Positions 41,931-52,506 of a DNA stretch of 64,000 nt are shown one piece after another. This DNA is from Micromonospora sp. WMMD1082. Lineage in GTDB: Bacteria; Actinomycetota; Actinomycetes; Mycobacteriales; Micromonosporaceae. Location of the stretch: assembly GCF_029626175.1 (NCBI RefSeq), contig NZ_JARUBM010000002.1, forward strand, positions 1,116,001 to 1,180,000, given 5' to 3'. Numbering within the stretch: position 1 is the first letter of the stretch; every line of letters begins with the position of its first letter. The notes beneath the pieces are model-generated. The model searched no databases. It worked only from the letters and a program-made list of their open reading frames with translations, and was not told where the DNA came from. The position numbers were made by a program, and so were the translations under genes.

Positions 41931-42890
41931 TCAGGACTCGCGCAGCGAGCGGCCGGTCTTGGTGAGGAAGACGTCGTCGAGGCTCGGGCGGTGCAGCTCG
42001 ATCGACTTGAGGTCGAGCCCGGCGCTGTCGATGCGGCGCAGGATCCGGGGGATGGCGGTGGCACCGTCGTCGACGAAGAGCCGCAGCCCGCCCTCGTCGA
42101 GCGTCTCCAGCCGGGTCACGTACTCCTCGCCGTCGAGCAGCTTGCCGGCCTCGCCGGTGGCGGTGACGTCCAGGCCGACCTGCACCACGTCACCGGAGAT
42201 CTCCCGCTTGAGGGCGACCGGCGTGCCCTCGGCGACCAGCTCGCCATGATCCATGATGGCGATCCGGTCGCAGAGCGCGTCGGCCTCGTCCAGGTAGTGC
42301 GTGGTGATGAAGACCGTCATCCCGTCGGTACGCAGCCGGCGGATCTCGTCCCACATGTGCGCCCGGCTCTGCGGGTCGAGCCCCGTGGTCGGCTCGTCCA
42401 GGAAGACGATCTTCGGCTCGTGGATGATGCCGAGCGCGATCTCGACCCGGCGCCGCTGACCGCCGGAGTACGTCTTGCACTTACGGTCGGCGAACTCGGT
42501 GAGCTGGAACGCCTCCAGTGCGCGGGCGGCCCGCCGGAGCGCCTCGGCCTTGCCGATGCCGTACATCCGGGCCTGGAGCACCAGTTCCTCGCGGGCGGTG
42601 GACTCGTCCCACGTGCTCCCGCCCTGGGCGACGTAGCCGATCCGGCGGCGCACCTCGCCCGGGTCCTTGAGCAGGTCGGCGCCGGCGATGGTGGCCTGCC
42701 CGCCATCCGGCTCGATCAACGTCGCCAGCATCCGGAGGGTGGTGGTCTTGCCGGCGCCGTTCGGGCCGAGGAACCCGAAGATCTCACCGGCCGGGACGTC
42801 CAGGTCGACGCCGCGGACCGCCTCGACGGTCTTCGTCTCCCGACCGGCCCGGCTGCGGAACGACTTCCGCAGCCCTCTGGTCTCGATCAT
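41931..42890 (-). CDS. ABC exporter ATP-binding protein (DrrA-like)
   Basis: 319 residues. Nucleotide-binding domain 1-220 with Walker A FGFLGPNGAGKTTTL (42-50), Q-loop GYVAQGG, signature KTYSGGQRRRVEIA, Walker B PKIVFLDEPTTGLDP and the switch His in TTHYLDEADAL. The C-terminal 90 residues form the extension typical of DrrA-like ATPases, ending SLDDVFLTKTGRSLRES. GGGGAG lies six bases before the ATG. It is paired with the permease at 41158 and divergent from accA. Confidence 0.94.
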   Translation of the reverse strand: MIETRGLRKSFRSRAGRETKTVEAVRGVDLDVPAGEIFGFLGPNGAGKTTTLRMLATLIEPDGGQATIAGADLLKDPGEVRRRIGYVAQGGSTWDESTAREELVLQARMYGIGKAEALRRAARALEAFQLTEFADRKCKTYSGGQRRRVEIALGIIHEPKIVFLDEPTTGLDPQSRAHMWDEIRRLRTDGMTVFITTHYLDEADALCDRIAIMDHGELVAEGTPVALKREISGDVVQVGLDVTATGEAGKLLDGEEYVTRLETLDEGGLRLFVDDGATAIPRILRRIDSAGLDLKSIELHRPSLDDVFLTKTGRSLRES

Positions 42891-43011
42891 CTCGTACTCC
42901 CCGCTCGTGGCCTCCGTCGGCCATCGTCGCCATCACACCCTGAGCGATCGTTAGGGCCACCAGGGTGACCGATAAACTCCCGGTCAGTAACCCGCCGGGA
43001 GGAGCCACCAG

Positions 43012-44763
43012 GTGCGCAAGGTACTCATCGCCAACCGGGGCGAGATCGCCGTCCGCGTCGTCCGCGCCTGCCAGGACGCCGGCCTGGGCAGCGTCGCGGT
43101 GTACGCGGACTCCGACCGGGATGCCCTGCACGCCACGCTCGCCGACGAAGCGTACGCCCTGGGCGGCGACACCGCGGCCGAGACATACCTGCGCATCGAC
43201 AAGCTGATCGACGTCGCCGCCCGTTCCGGTGCCGACGGGGTGCACCCCGGGTACGGCTTCCTCTCCGAGAACGCCGACTTCGCCCAGGCCGTCCTCGACG
43301 CCGGCCTGATCTGGATCGGCCCCACGCCGCAGGCGATCCGCGACCTCGGTGACAAGGTCACCGCCCGGCACATCGCCCAGCGGGCCGGAGCGCCGCTGGT
43401 GCCCGGCACCGCCGACCCGGTCGGCAGCCCGGACGAGGTGATGGCCTTCGCCATCGACCACGGACTGCCGGTGGCGATCAAGGCGGCCTTCGGCGGCGGC
43501 GGGCGCGGGCTGAAGGTGGCCCGCACGATGGAGGAGATTCCGCAGCTGTTCGAGTCGGCCACCCGCGAGGCGGTCGCCGCGTTCGGCCGGGGCGAGTGTT
43601 TCGTCGAGCGGTACCTCGACCAGCCGCGCCACGTGGAGGCGCAGGTCCTCGCCGACCAGCACGGCAACGTGATCGTGGTGGGCACCCGGGACTGCTCCCT
43701 CCAGCGCCGGCACCAGAAGCTGGTCGAGGAGGCGCCGGCACCGTTCCTCACCGCCGGGCAGCGGGCCCAGATCCACGACAGTGCCAAGGCGATCTGCCGG
43801 GAGGCCGGCTACCACGGCGCCGGCACGGTGGAATACCTCGTCGGCCGCGACGGCACCATCTCCTTCCTTGAGGTCAACACCCGGCTCCAGGTGGAGCACC
43901 CGGTCACCGAGGAGACGGCCGGCATCGACCTGGTACGCGAGCAGTTCAGGATCGCCGACGGCGAGAAGCTGCGGTTCACCGAGGACCCGACCCCGCGCGG
44001 GCACGCCATCGAGTTCCGGATCAACGGTGAGGACCCGGGCCGCAACTTCCTGCCCGCCCCCGGCACGGTCACCGCGCTGCGGCTGCCCACCGGCCCCGGG
44101 GTGCGGGTGGACGCCGGCATCTCGGCCGGCGACGTGATCGGCGGCAACTTCGACTCCCTGCTGGCGAAGGTGATCGTGACCGGCGAGACCCGGACGGAGG
44201 CGCTGGAACGGGCCCGCCGGGCGCTGGACGAGATGGTGGTGGAGGGGATGGCCACCGTGCTGCCGTTCCACCGGCTGGTGGTCCGCGATCCCGCGTTCAC
44301 CGCCGAGCCGTTCGAGGTGCACACCCGCTGGATCGAGACCGGCTTCGACAACACGGTGCCGCCGTTCACCGCCGCCGCAGGGGCCGCGGCAGGTCCGGCC
44401 GAATGCGAGACCGTCGTGGTCGAGGTGGGCGGCAAGCGGCTGGAGGTCAGCCTCCCCGCCGGTCTCGGCGGCGGTACGGCCGGCACGGCGCCGGCCGCGA
44501 GAAGGCCCGCCCGCCGGGGTCGCGGCGTCACGGCCGGCGCGGCGGCGAGCGGGGACGCGCTCACCTCACCGATGCAGGGCACCATCGTGAAGATCGCGGT
44601 CGCCGACGGGGACACCGTCGCCGAGGGCGATCTGGTCGTGGTGCTGGAGGCGATGAAGATGGAGCAGCCGCTGCACGCCCACCGGGCGGGCACCGTCAGC
44701 GGCCTCTCGGCCGAGGTCGGCGCGGTGATCACCGCCGGTGCCGCCATCTGCACCATCGCCTGA
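43012..44763 (+). CDS. accA: Acyl-CoA carboxylase alpha subunit (biotin carboxylase plus biotin carrier)
   Basis: 583 residues. The biotin carboxylase half (1-450) shows [34 protein letters not shown], the ATP-grasp loop [13 protein letters not shown] and the active-site segment [18 protein letters not shown] Gly/Ala/Arg-rich linker (about 480-510) leads to the carrier domain with the biotin site EAMKMEQP (Lys549). It carboxylates biotin with bicarbonate and ATP for the AccD subunit; in mycobacteria the homologue AccA3 (Rv3285) serves several carboxylases. GGGAGGAG lies upstream of the GTG. It should be activated by BirA at 25874. Confidence 0.95.
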   Translation: MRKVLIANRGEIAVRVVRACQDAGLGSVAVYADSDRDALHATLADEAYALGGDTAAETYLRIDKLIDVAARSGADGVHPGYGFLSENADFAQAVLDAGLIWIGPTPQAIRDLGDKVTARHIAQRAGAPLVPGTADPVGSPDEVMAFAIDHGLPVAIKAAFGGGGRGLKVARTMEEIPQLFESATREAVAAFGRGECFVERYLDQPRHVEAQVLADQHGNVIVVGTRDCSLQRRHQKLVEEAPAPFLTAGQRAQIHDSAKAICREAGYHGAGTVEYLVGRDGTISFLEVNTRLQVEHPVTEETAGIDLVREQFRIADGEKLRFTEDPTPRGHAIEFRINGEDPGRNFLPAPGTVTALRLPTGPGVRVDAGISAGDVIGGNFDSLLAKVIVTGETRTEALERARRALDEMVVEGMATVLPFHRLVVRDPAFTAEPFEVHTRWIETGFDNTVPPFTAAAGAAAGPAECETVVVEVGGKRLEVSLPAGLGGGTAGTAPAARRPARRGRGVTAGAAASGDALTSPMQGTIVKIAVADGDTVAEGDLVVVLEAMKMEQPLHAHRAGTVSGLSAEVGAVITAGAAICTIA

Positions 44764-44798
44764 GACACCGGGGCGCGTCAGGGCGGGTCGGGGCCGCG

Positions 44799-45695
44799 TC
44801 AGCGGAGGGTTTCGGCGGCGACCGCGCAGACGGCGGCGGTCAGCACGGTGAGCACGTGCGAGTCGAGCCGCCAGTGCTGCCAGTACAGCGGGATGTCCAG
44901 GACCCGGCCGGGCGCGATGTCCTGACAGCGGCCGGCCGCCACGTCGGCGTCGGCGATCTGCTCCGCCACCAGCCCCCAGCCCAGGCCGAGCCGGATCGCC
45001 TCGTTGAACGCCGGCACCGACGGCACGTAGTGCACGGGCGGGTCGAGGGCGCGCCCGGTCACCGTACGCAGGAAGCGGTGTTGGATCCGGTCCTTGCGGT
45101 CGAAGACCACCACCGGCGCGGCGGCCAGGGCCGGGCGGCTGAGCCCGCCGGAGAACCACCGCTGGACCAGCTGCGGGGCGGCCAGTGCCCGGTAACGCAT
45201 CGCGCCGAGACGCCGTACGCGGCAGCCCTGCACCGCCTCGCGCTGTGCGGTGACGGCGGCCGTCACCGCACCGGCGCGCAGCAGTTCGGCGGTGTGGTCC
45301 TGGTCGTCCTGCCGGATGTCGAAGGAGAGTTCCGGCTGGTCGGGCAGGCGGGCCAGGGCCGCCGGGAACCAGGTGGCGAGCGAGTCGGCGTTGACCACGA
45401 CGGCGACCCGGGTACGACCGGGGTCGCCGCCGAGCGGCCCGCGCGCGTCGGCCAGCGCCTCCCGTTCCAGGAGCGCGAGCTGCCCGGCGAGGCGGAGCAG
45501 TGGACGGCCGGCCTCGGTGGCGTCACACGGCCGGTGACGCCGGACGAGCACCTGACCGACGGTCTCCTCCAACGCCTTGATCCGCTGGCTGACCGCCGAC
45601 GGTGTCACGTGCAGCAGCCGGGCCGCCGCCTCGAAGCTGCCCTCGGCGACCACCGCCGCGAGCGTACGCAGCTGGGTGGAGTCGAGGCCGCTCAT
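44799..45695 (-). CDS. lysG: LysR-type regulator of amino-acid export (LysG/ArgP family)
   Basis: 298 residues. The N-terminal winged HTH is LDSTQLRTLAAVVAEGSFEAAARLLHVTPSAVSQRIKALE in outline (residues 4-43); the effector domain follows with VVVNADSLATWFPAAL, the QDDQDHTAELLRAG loop typical of ArgP/LysG, and GWGLVAEQIAD. It activates the divergent lysE gene in response to basic amino acids in Corynebacterium glutamicum. TAAGCT lies seven bases before the ATG. The 70-base divergent spacer should contain the operator. Confidence 0.92.
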   Translation of the reverse strand: MSGLDSTQLRTLAAVVAEGSFEAAARLLHVTPSAVSQRIKALEETVGQVLVRRHRPCDATEAGRPLLRLAGQLALLEREALADARGPLGGDPGRTRVAVVVNADSLATWFPAALARLPDQPELSFDIRQDDQDHTAELLRAGAVTAAVTAQREAVQGCRVRRLGAMRYRALAAPQLVQRWFSGGLSRPALAAAPVVVFDRKDRIQHRFLRTVTGRALDPPVHYVPSVPAFNEAIRLGLGWGLVAEQIADADVAAGRCQDIAPGRVLDIPLYWQHWRLDSHVLTVLTAAVCAVAAETLR

Positions 45696-45702
45696 GAAGC
45701 TC

Positions 45703-45708
45703 AGCTTA
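45703..45708 (-). promoter_or_regulatory. -10 element of lysG (leaderless start)
   Basis: TAAGCT, seven bases, ATG at 45695. Confidence 0.5.
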
Positions 45709-45728
45709 ACCAGAGCAAGAATCTTTAG

Positions 45729-47816
<2,088 letters not shown>

Positions 47817-47831
47817 CCGGCCACCGGGACC

Positions 47832-49052
47832 TCAGCCGGCGGGCAGCAACTCGGCGGAACGGGCGGCCACCACGTCGCCGACCAGGCCGATCGCGGCGGC
47901 CACCGGCAGCGGGTCCAGCGCCCGCCCGTCGCGCAACCGCAGCGAGACCCGACCGTCGGCGGCCTCCCGGGGGCCGACCACCCCGACGTACGGGATCCGC
48001 CGGTGGGCGGCGTCGCGCACCCGGGCGCCCAGCGAGCCGCCGAGGTCGACCGCGACCCGGAGCCCCGCCTCGGTCGCCTGCCGGGCCAGCTCGGCAGCCG
48101 CGCCGGCCTGGTCGTCACCGACCGGCAGGATCACCAGCTGCACGGGGGCGTACCAGGGCGGGAAGGCGCCCTGGTGCACCTCGATCAGGTAGGCGAAGAG
48201 CCGCTCCATGCTGCCGACCAGGCTGCGGTGCACCATCACCGGCCGCCGGCGCGCCCCGTCCGAGTCGGTGTACGACAGGTCGAACCGCGCCGGCTTGTCG
48301 AAGTCGAGCTGGACGGTGGAGATGGTCGACTCCCGCCCGGCGGCGTCCCGCACCTGAATGTCGATCTTCGGGCCGTAGAAGGCGGCCTCGCCGGGAGCCT
48401 CGTCGTACGCCACCCCGTCGAGTGCGGCGCGGAGCAGTTCCTCGGCCCGCGCCCAGTCCGCGTCGTCGCCGACGTACTTCTCCCCCGGCCCGCGCCGCGA
48501 CAGTCGTACGCCCGCCGGCCGCACGCCCAGCGCCGCGTGCGCGACGCGGATCAGCCGCAGGATCTCCGACACCTCCTGGCCGACCTGCTCCAGGGCGCAG
48601 AAGTTGTGCGCGTCGTTGAGGGTGATGGCGCGCACCCGGGACAGCCCGCCGAGCACCCCCGAGCGCTCCGCCCGGTACATGCCGCCGATCTCGGCCACCC
48701 GCAGCGGCAGGTCCCGGTAGGAGCGCCCGCGCGCCCGGTAGACCAACGCGTGGTGCGGGCAGAGCGCCGGTCGCAGCATCAGCTCGTCGTCGGCGCCCGC
48801 GGGACGCATCGGTGGGAACATCTCGGCGGCGAAGTAGCCGAGATGTCCGGATGCCTCGAACAGGTCGCGCCGGCCCAACGGCGGGGTGTGCACGTGCTGG
48901 TAGCCGGCCCGGCGCTCCAGCTCACGCAGGTACTCCTCGATCGCGTGCCGGGCGGCGGCGCCGGCCGGCAGCCAGATCGGCAGGCCCGCGCCGGCGAGCG
49001 GGTCGGTGGCGAACAGGTCCAGCTCCCGGCCCAGCCGGCGGTGGTCGATCAT
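47832..49052 (-). CDS. thrS: Editing-domain-less threonyl-tRNA synthetase paralogue
   Basis: 406 residues against about 640-690 for bacterial ThrRS: the TGS and editing domains are absent. The class II core is intact, with motif 2 EIGGMYRAERSGVLGGLSRVR and motif 3 VHRSLVGSMERLFAYLIE. The zinc ligands Cys98, His149 and His275 keep exactly the spacing (51 and 126) of Cys334, His385 and His511 of E. coli ThrRS. The C-terminal 100 residues are the anticodon-binding domain. CAAGGAG lies five bases before the ATG. The leader carries a Thr-Thr-Thr peptide and a terminator. A full-length thrS presumably exists elsewhere; this copy may be an auxiliary or resistant form. Confidence 0.9.
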   Translation of the reverse strand: MIDHRRLGRELDLFATDPLAGAGLPIWLPAGAAARHAIEEYLRELERRAGYQHVHTPPLGRRDLFEASGHLGYFAAEMFPPMRPAGADDELMLRPALCPHHALVYRARGRSYRDLPLRVAEIGGMYRAERSGVLGGLSRVRAITLNDAHNFCALEQVGQEVSEILRLIRVAHAALGVRPAGVRLSRRGPGEKYVGDDADWARAEELLRAALDGVAYDEAPGEAAFYGPKIDIQVRDAAGRESTISTVQLDFDKPARFDLSYTDSDGARRRPVMVHRSLVGSMERLFAYLIEVHQGAFPPWYAPVQLVILPVGDDQAGAAAELARQATEAGLRVAVDLGGSLGARVRDAAHRRIPYVGVVGPREAADGRVSLRLRDGRALDPLPVAAAIGLVGDVVAARSAELLPAG

Positions 49053-49103
49053 GTCGCGCTCCTTGGTGGTACGCCCCGGCGCGACCCCTCACCCACGACG
49101 CAC

Positions 49104-49132
49104 GAGGCCCCGGGCGGATCGCCCGGGGCCTC
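49104..49132 (-). terminator. Attenuator terminator upstream of thrS
   Basis: Perfect 13-bp stem GAGGCCCCGGGCG with a three-base loop, 51 bases before the thrS start and 15 bases after the leader peptide stop. No other gene needs a terminator here. Confidence 0.75.
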
Positions 49133-49147
49133 GGTTGACGGAAGGTG

Positions 49148-49186
49148 TCAGTGCGGCACGCCAGGCTTCCCCGGCGTCGTCGTCAC
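49148..49186 (-). CDS. Threonine-rich leader peptide (attenuator)
   Basis: Twelve residues, VTTTPGKPGVPH. Three consecutive ACG threonine codons follow the GTG start. The bases from the third Thr codon can form an 8-bp hairpin (ACGCCGGG with CCTGGCGT, loop GAAG), and the terminator stem lies just downstream, so the arrangement is that of a ribosome-mediated attenuator: scarce charged tRNA-Thr would stall the ribosome and favour readthrough into thrS. GAGG directly abuts the start, which is too close for a good ribosome-binding site; this is the weakest point. Confidence 0.6.
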   Translation of the reverse strand: MTTTPGKPGVPH

Positions 49187-49255
49187 CCTCGCACTGCACA
49201 CCCCACCGACCCTACCCCCGCCCCCCATGCCCCACACCCCGGTTATCCCACCCGC

Positions 49256-49323
49256 GATCTTGCACTTATCGTCGGGACATAGACCAACAAAAGCCGCATC
49301 CAACCGACCATAAGTCCATGATC
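49256..49323. repeat. 68-nt palindromic intergenic element C
   Basis: GATCTTGCACTT at the left and AAGTCCATGATC at the right (two mismatches as arms), same length as element B at 8018 and identical to it at about 50 of 68 bases. It lies upstream of the thrS leader. Confidence 0.75.
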
Positions 49324-49787
49324 GGCGAGGAGAAGGGTGGGGAGGGAGTTTGGGGTGGGCCGCTGGCACGGGACCTGCCAGCGGCCCGGTGGCGGCCCCG
49401 GCGTCAAGCGACGGTGACCCGACGCTCGGCGGGCCGCGCGTCGACTACGGTACGCGCCACGGGAGGATCACGCGAACATCGGCGCCGCAGCCGTCTTCGA
49501 TGTGCGCCCGTTCGGGCAGCCACTGCCGACTGCGGCTGCCCGTGGAGGCAAGGTGTCGCTGGTCACGGTCGGCCGGAGTCGGGCATGGTGACGCCGGACA
49601 CGCCGTCAGGCTCGGCACGTTCCGTTCGCCGCGCGGATGGGCCGCATGGCCGCAGAGGTGCCGGCCGACTGATCACGACCGGGCCCCGGCGAGCCGGATG
49701 ATCGACGACCGGTAGGGGTGGTCCCGGGGTCGGATTTCGGTGCTCGTCCCGGATCCGTTCGGGGGCCCACCGACGGCAGGCTTAGGT
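49324..49787. other. Gene-free region with an orphan hairpin
   Basis: A perfect 12-bp stem (GGGCCGCTGGCA, loop CGGGACC) lies at 49357-49387. Frames here are short: a minus-strand frame ending at 49404 gives only 18 residues from its GTG, and plus-strand frames lack starts after the GGGAGG at 49461. I see no supportable gene; it may be a relic. Confidence 0.5.
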
Positions 49788-50516
49788 ATGCCTGTAACCC
49801 GGAACAGCGGCGTACTGGCCCTCGGCGGAATCGTCCTCGCGGCGCTGCTCGCCGTCGTCGGTCACGCCGGCGTCAACGACCTGGATCCGGTCAGCCTGAC
49901 CGTCAGCGACTATGCCGTCTCCGACTCCGGCGGGGCCATCCACGTGGCCATGCTGCTGCTCGCCGTCGCCTCCGCCGTGCTCATCCCGGCCCTGAGCCGG
50001 CTCGGCCACCCGGCCTCCGACGTGCCCACACGCACGGCCAACCCGGCCGGCACGGCGGACCCGGCCGCCGGTAGCGTCCGCCGTGGTCGGGCAGCCGAGT
50101 GGCTGCTGGCCGCCTGGGCGGGCGGGCTGCTGCTGTCGGGGCTGGTGCCGACCAATCCGCCCGGCACCGAGATGGGCACCGCCGCCTACGTGCACCGGTA
50201 CGCCTCGGTGGTCGCCTTCCTGGCGCTGCCGGTCGCCGGCTGGCTGCTCGCCGCCCGGCTGCCCACCGGTGCCCGCGCCGGCCGATGGCTGCGTGTCCTG
50301 ACCGTGGCGAGCCTGCTGCTGGCCGCCGCCATGGTCTGGTCCGCCTACCCCGGCGACCGCGCCCTCTACGGCCTGATCGAGCGCGTCCTCATCCTCGCCG
50401 AGGTCGCCCTGCTGACCCTGCTGGCCGTGACCCTCCACCTGCGGCGGGATCACTCCAACTCGTGGAGCATCAGCTGGCGGGCGGCCTCGGTGACCGAGCC
50501 GGAGAGACTCGGGTAG
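49788..50516 (+). CDS. DUF998 membrane protein
   Basis: 242 residues from the ATG at 49788. Six hydrophobic segments with the DUF998 pattern: GVLALGGIVLAALLAVVGHA, the outside loop DPVSLTVSDYAVSDSGGAIH, VAMLLLAVASAVLIPAL, the central WLLAAWAGGLLLSGLVPTNP with the conserved FPTDP-like motif, HRYASVVAFLALPVAGWLL and a last pair near 190-225. The family has no established role. The last 22 codons overlap the 3' end of the convergent lpdA gene by 67 bases. There is no clear ribosome-binding site. Confidence 0.85.
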   Translation: MPVTRNSGVLALGGIVLAALLAVVGHAGVNDLDPVSLTVSDYAVSDSGGAIHVAMLLLAVASAVLIPALSRLGHPASDVPTRTANPAGTADPAAGSVRRGRAAEWLLAAWAGGLLLSGLVPTNPPGTEMGTAAYVHRYASVVAFLALPVAGWLLAARLPTGARAGRWLRVLTVASLLLAAAMVWSAYPGDRALYGLIERVLILAEVALLTLLAVTLHLRRDHSNSWSISWRAASVTEPERLG

Positions 50517-51856
50517 ATGGTGATGGTCTGGGCCAGCTCGTTGACGGTGAGGTTGTTCTCCACCGCCATGGTGATCGGCAGGATCAGCTCACTGGCCTTC
50601 GGCGCGACCACCACACCACCGATCACCTGACCGCTCGCCGGCCGGCAGAACAGCTTGACGAAGCCGTCCGCCACCTCGTCCATCTTGGCCCGGGCGTTGC
50701 CGGCCAGCGGCAGCATCACCTGCCGGGCCGGCACCCGGCCGGCGTCCACCTCGTCCTGCGAGACACCGACGGTGGCCAGCTCCGGATCGGTGAAGACGTT
50801 GGCCGAGACGGTACGCAGCCGCAGCGGCCGGACCGCCTCACCGAGCGCGTGCCACATGGCGATGCGCCCCTGCATGGCGGCGACGCTGGCCAGCGGAAGC
50901 ACGCCGGTGCAGTCGCCGGCCGCGTAGAGGCCGGGCACGTTGGTCCGGGAGACCCGGTCCACCGTCACGTATCCGCCCCGGGCCAGCGCGACGCCGTACT
51001 CGGCCAGGCCCAGCTCGGCGGTGTTGGGGATCGAGCCGACCGCGATCAGCGCGTGCGAGCCGTACACCGTGCGGCCGTCGGAAAGCTCGACCTCGACGCC
51101 GCCGCCGGTGCGGCGGACGCCCTCGGCGCGGGAGTTGTTCAGGATGCTCATGCCCCGGGTCCGGAAGACCCGCTCGATCGCCTGCGCGGCGTCGGCGTCC
51201 TCGTGCGGCATGACCCGGTCCCGGCTGGAGACCAGGGTCACCTCAACCCCCATCGCGAGGTACGCGCTGGCGAACTCCGCGCCCGTCACGCCGGAGCCGA
51301 CCACGATCAGGTGCTCCGGCAGTTCGGGCAGGTCGTACACCTGCCGCCAGGTCAGGATGCGCTCGCCGTCAGGCACGGCGGTGGGCAGCTGGCGGGGGGT
51401 GGCGCCGGTGGCGACCAGCACCGTCGCGGCGTCGATCGCGTACGCGGCCTCCTCGCCGTCGGGCGTGACGATTACGCGGTGGGTGTGACCGAGCGTGTCC
51501 TCGCCCAGCCGGGCCCGCCCGGCCACGAAGGTGACCCCGGCCTTGAGCAGCTTGGCGTGGATGTCGGCGGACTGCGCCAGGGCGAGCCGCTTGACCCGCT
51601 CGTGCAGCGCCTGGGCGTCCACGGTGACCGCCTCCAGGCCGTCGGAGTGCACCCCGAACACCTCGGTGTCGCGGTATCCGGTCACCACCTCGGAGCTGGC
51701 GATGAACGTCTTCGACGGTACGCAGTCGGACAGTACGCAGGCACCCCCGGCGCCGTCGGCCTCCACGACGGTGACGTCGGCGTCCAGTTGGGCGGCGACC
51801 AGCGCCGCCTCATAGCCGGCCGGTCCTCCGCCGATGATCACGATCCGGCTCGCCAC
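50450..51856 (-). CDS. lpdA: NAD(P)H quinone reductase of the LpdA (Rv3303c) type
   Basis: 468 residues from the GTG at 51856 behind GAGGGGGAG. FAD-binding Rossmann motif IVIIGGGPAGYEAAL, redox pair Cys40-Cys45 in GGACVLSDCVPSKTF, NAD(P) motif LIVVGSGVTGAEFASAY and the FAD motif GLYAAGDCTGVLPLAS. The C-terminal catalytic His-Glu of true lipoamide dehydrogenases is absent: the segment reads TIYPSLSGSVTEAA where HPTLSE is expected. M. tuberculosis LpdA has the same feature and acts as a quinone reductase. It is divergent from the cyclotransferase gene. Confidence 0.92.
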   Translation of the reverse strand: MASRIVIIGGGPAGYEAALVAAQLDADVTVVEADGAGGACVLSDCVPSKTFIASSEVVTGYRDTEVFGVHSDGLEAVTVDAQALHERVKRLALAQSADIHAKLLKAGVTFVAGRARLGEDTLGHTHRVIVTPDGEEAAYAIDAATVLVATGATPRQLPTAVPDGERILTWRQVYDLPELPEHLIVVGSGVTGAEFASAYLAMGVEVTLVSSRDRVMPHEDADAAQAIERVFRTRGMSILNNSRAEGVRRTGGGVEVELSDGRTVYGSHALIAVGSIPNTAELGLAEYGVALARGGYVTVDRVSRTNVPGLYAAGDCTGVLPLASVAAMQGRIAMWHALGEAVRPLRLRTVSANVFTDPELATVGVSQDEVDAGRVPARQVMLPLAGNARAKMDEVADGFVKLFCRPASGQVIGGVVVAPKASELILPITMAVENNLTVNELAQTITIYPSLSGSVTEAARQLMLHELE

Positions 51857-51946
51857 GACTCCCCCTCGTCCATGCTCACGGTGACTTTCTTCTCCCCGAC
51901 GCGTCCGACACGCACCGTCGTATTCTCCCCCGCGCGTCGCGCGGGC

Positions 51947-51952
51947 TATCGT
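51947..51952 (+). promoter_or_regulatory. -10 element of the cyclotransferase gene (leaderless start)
   Basis: TATCGT, seven bases, GTG at 51960. Confidence 0.5.
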
Positions 51953-51959
51953 CATCGCC

Positions 51960-52415
51960 GTGCGTCATTACGCCGCCTACGGCTCGAACCTGGACCCCGC
52001 TCGGATGCGCGCCTACTGCCCGCACTCCCCGATGGTGGGCATCGGCTGGCTGGAGGGCTGGCGGCTCACCTTCGCCGGCGACGACGTCATCGGCTGGGAG
52101 GGGGCGGTCAGCACGGTGGTCGAGTCGCCCGGCGACCGGGTCTTCGTGGCGCTCTACGACATCCACCCGTACGACGCGGCGCAGCTGGACGAGATCGAGG
52201 GCGTCACCTCCGGCACGTACCGGAAGCTGACCGTCCGCATCTCGACGCTGGACGGCGACGTGACGGCCTGGCTCTACGTCTTCGACGGCTACGAGGGCGG
52301 CCTGCCCACCTCGTGGTACCTGTCGGAGATCGCCAACGCCGCCGAGAAGGCGGGCGCGCCGGACGACTACGTCATCGAACTGCGGTCCCGCCCCACCGGC
52401 ACCGCGTCGGCGTAG
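51960..52415 (+). CDS. Gamma-glutamylcyclotransferase-like protein
   Basis: 151 residues with the AIG2/GGCT fold: the start MRHYAAYGSNLDPARM carries the YGSN substrate loop, then VGIGWLEGWRLTF, VFVALYDIHPYDAAQLDEIEG with the conserved catalytic-position Glu80, YRKLTVRI and AWLYVFDGYEGGLPTSWYL. Enzymes of this fold cleave gamma-glutamyl groups to 5-oxoproline; the actual substrate is not known. GC-rich codon use is normal. It is a single gene, leaderless by its -10 position, divergent from lpdA and convergent with the gene at 52507. Confidence 0.9.
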   Translation: MRHYAAYGSNLDPARMRAYCPHSPMVGIGWLEGWRLTFAGDDVIGWEGAVSTVVESPGDRVFVALYDIHPYDAAQLDEIEGVTSGTYRKLTVRISTLDGDVTAWLYVFDGYEGGLPTSWYLSEIANAAEKAGAPDDYVIELRSRPTGTASA

Positions 52416-52506
52416 CACGTCTCCCACCGCCCCAGTCTGCTACCGGGCGCCGGGGCACCGGGCGCCGACCCCGAACCTCGGGGGCTCCGTCACAGGACGG
52501 GCCGGT

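Noticed and set aside
49053..49330. T-box riboswitch upstream of thrS
   Set aside because: No T-box core motif or specifier stem was found; the Thr-codon leader peptide explains the structure better.
49404..49457. Short minus-strand frame encoding an 18-residue peptide before a hairpin
   Set aside because: Too short, with no ribosome-binding site (CCTCC precedes it on that strand), and its upstream extension is Arg-rich and stops within 53 codons.
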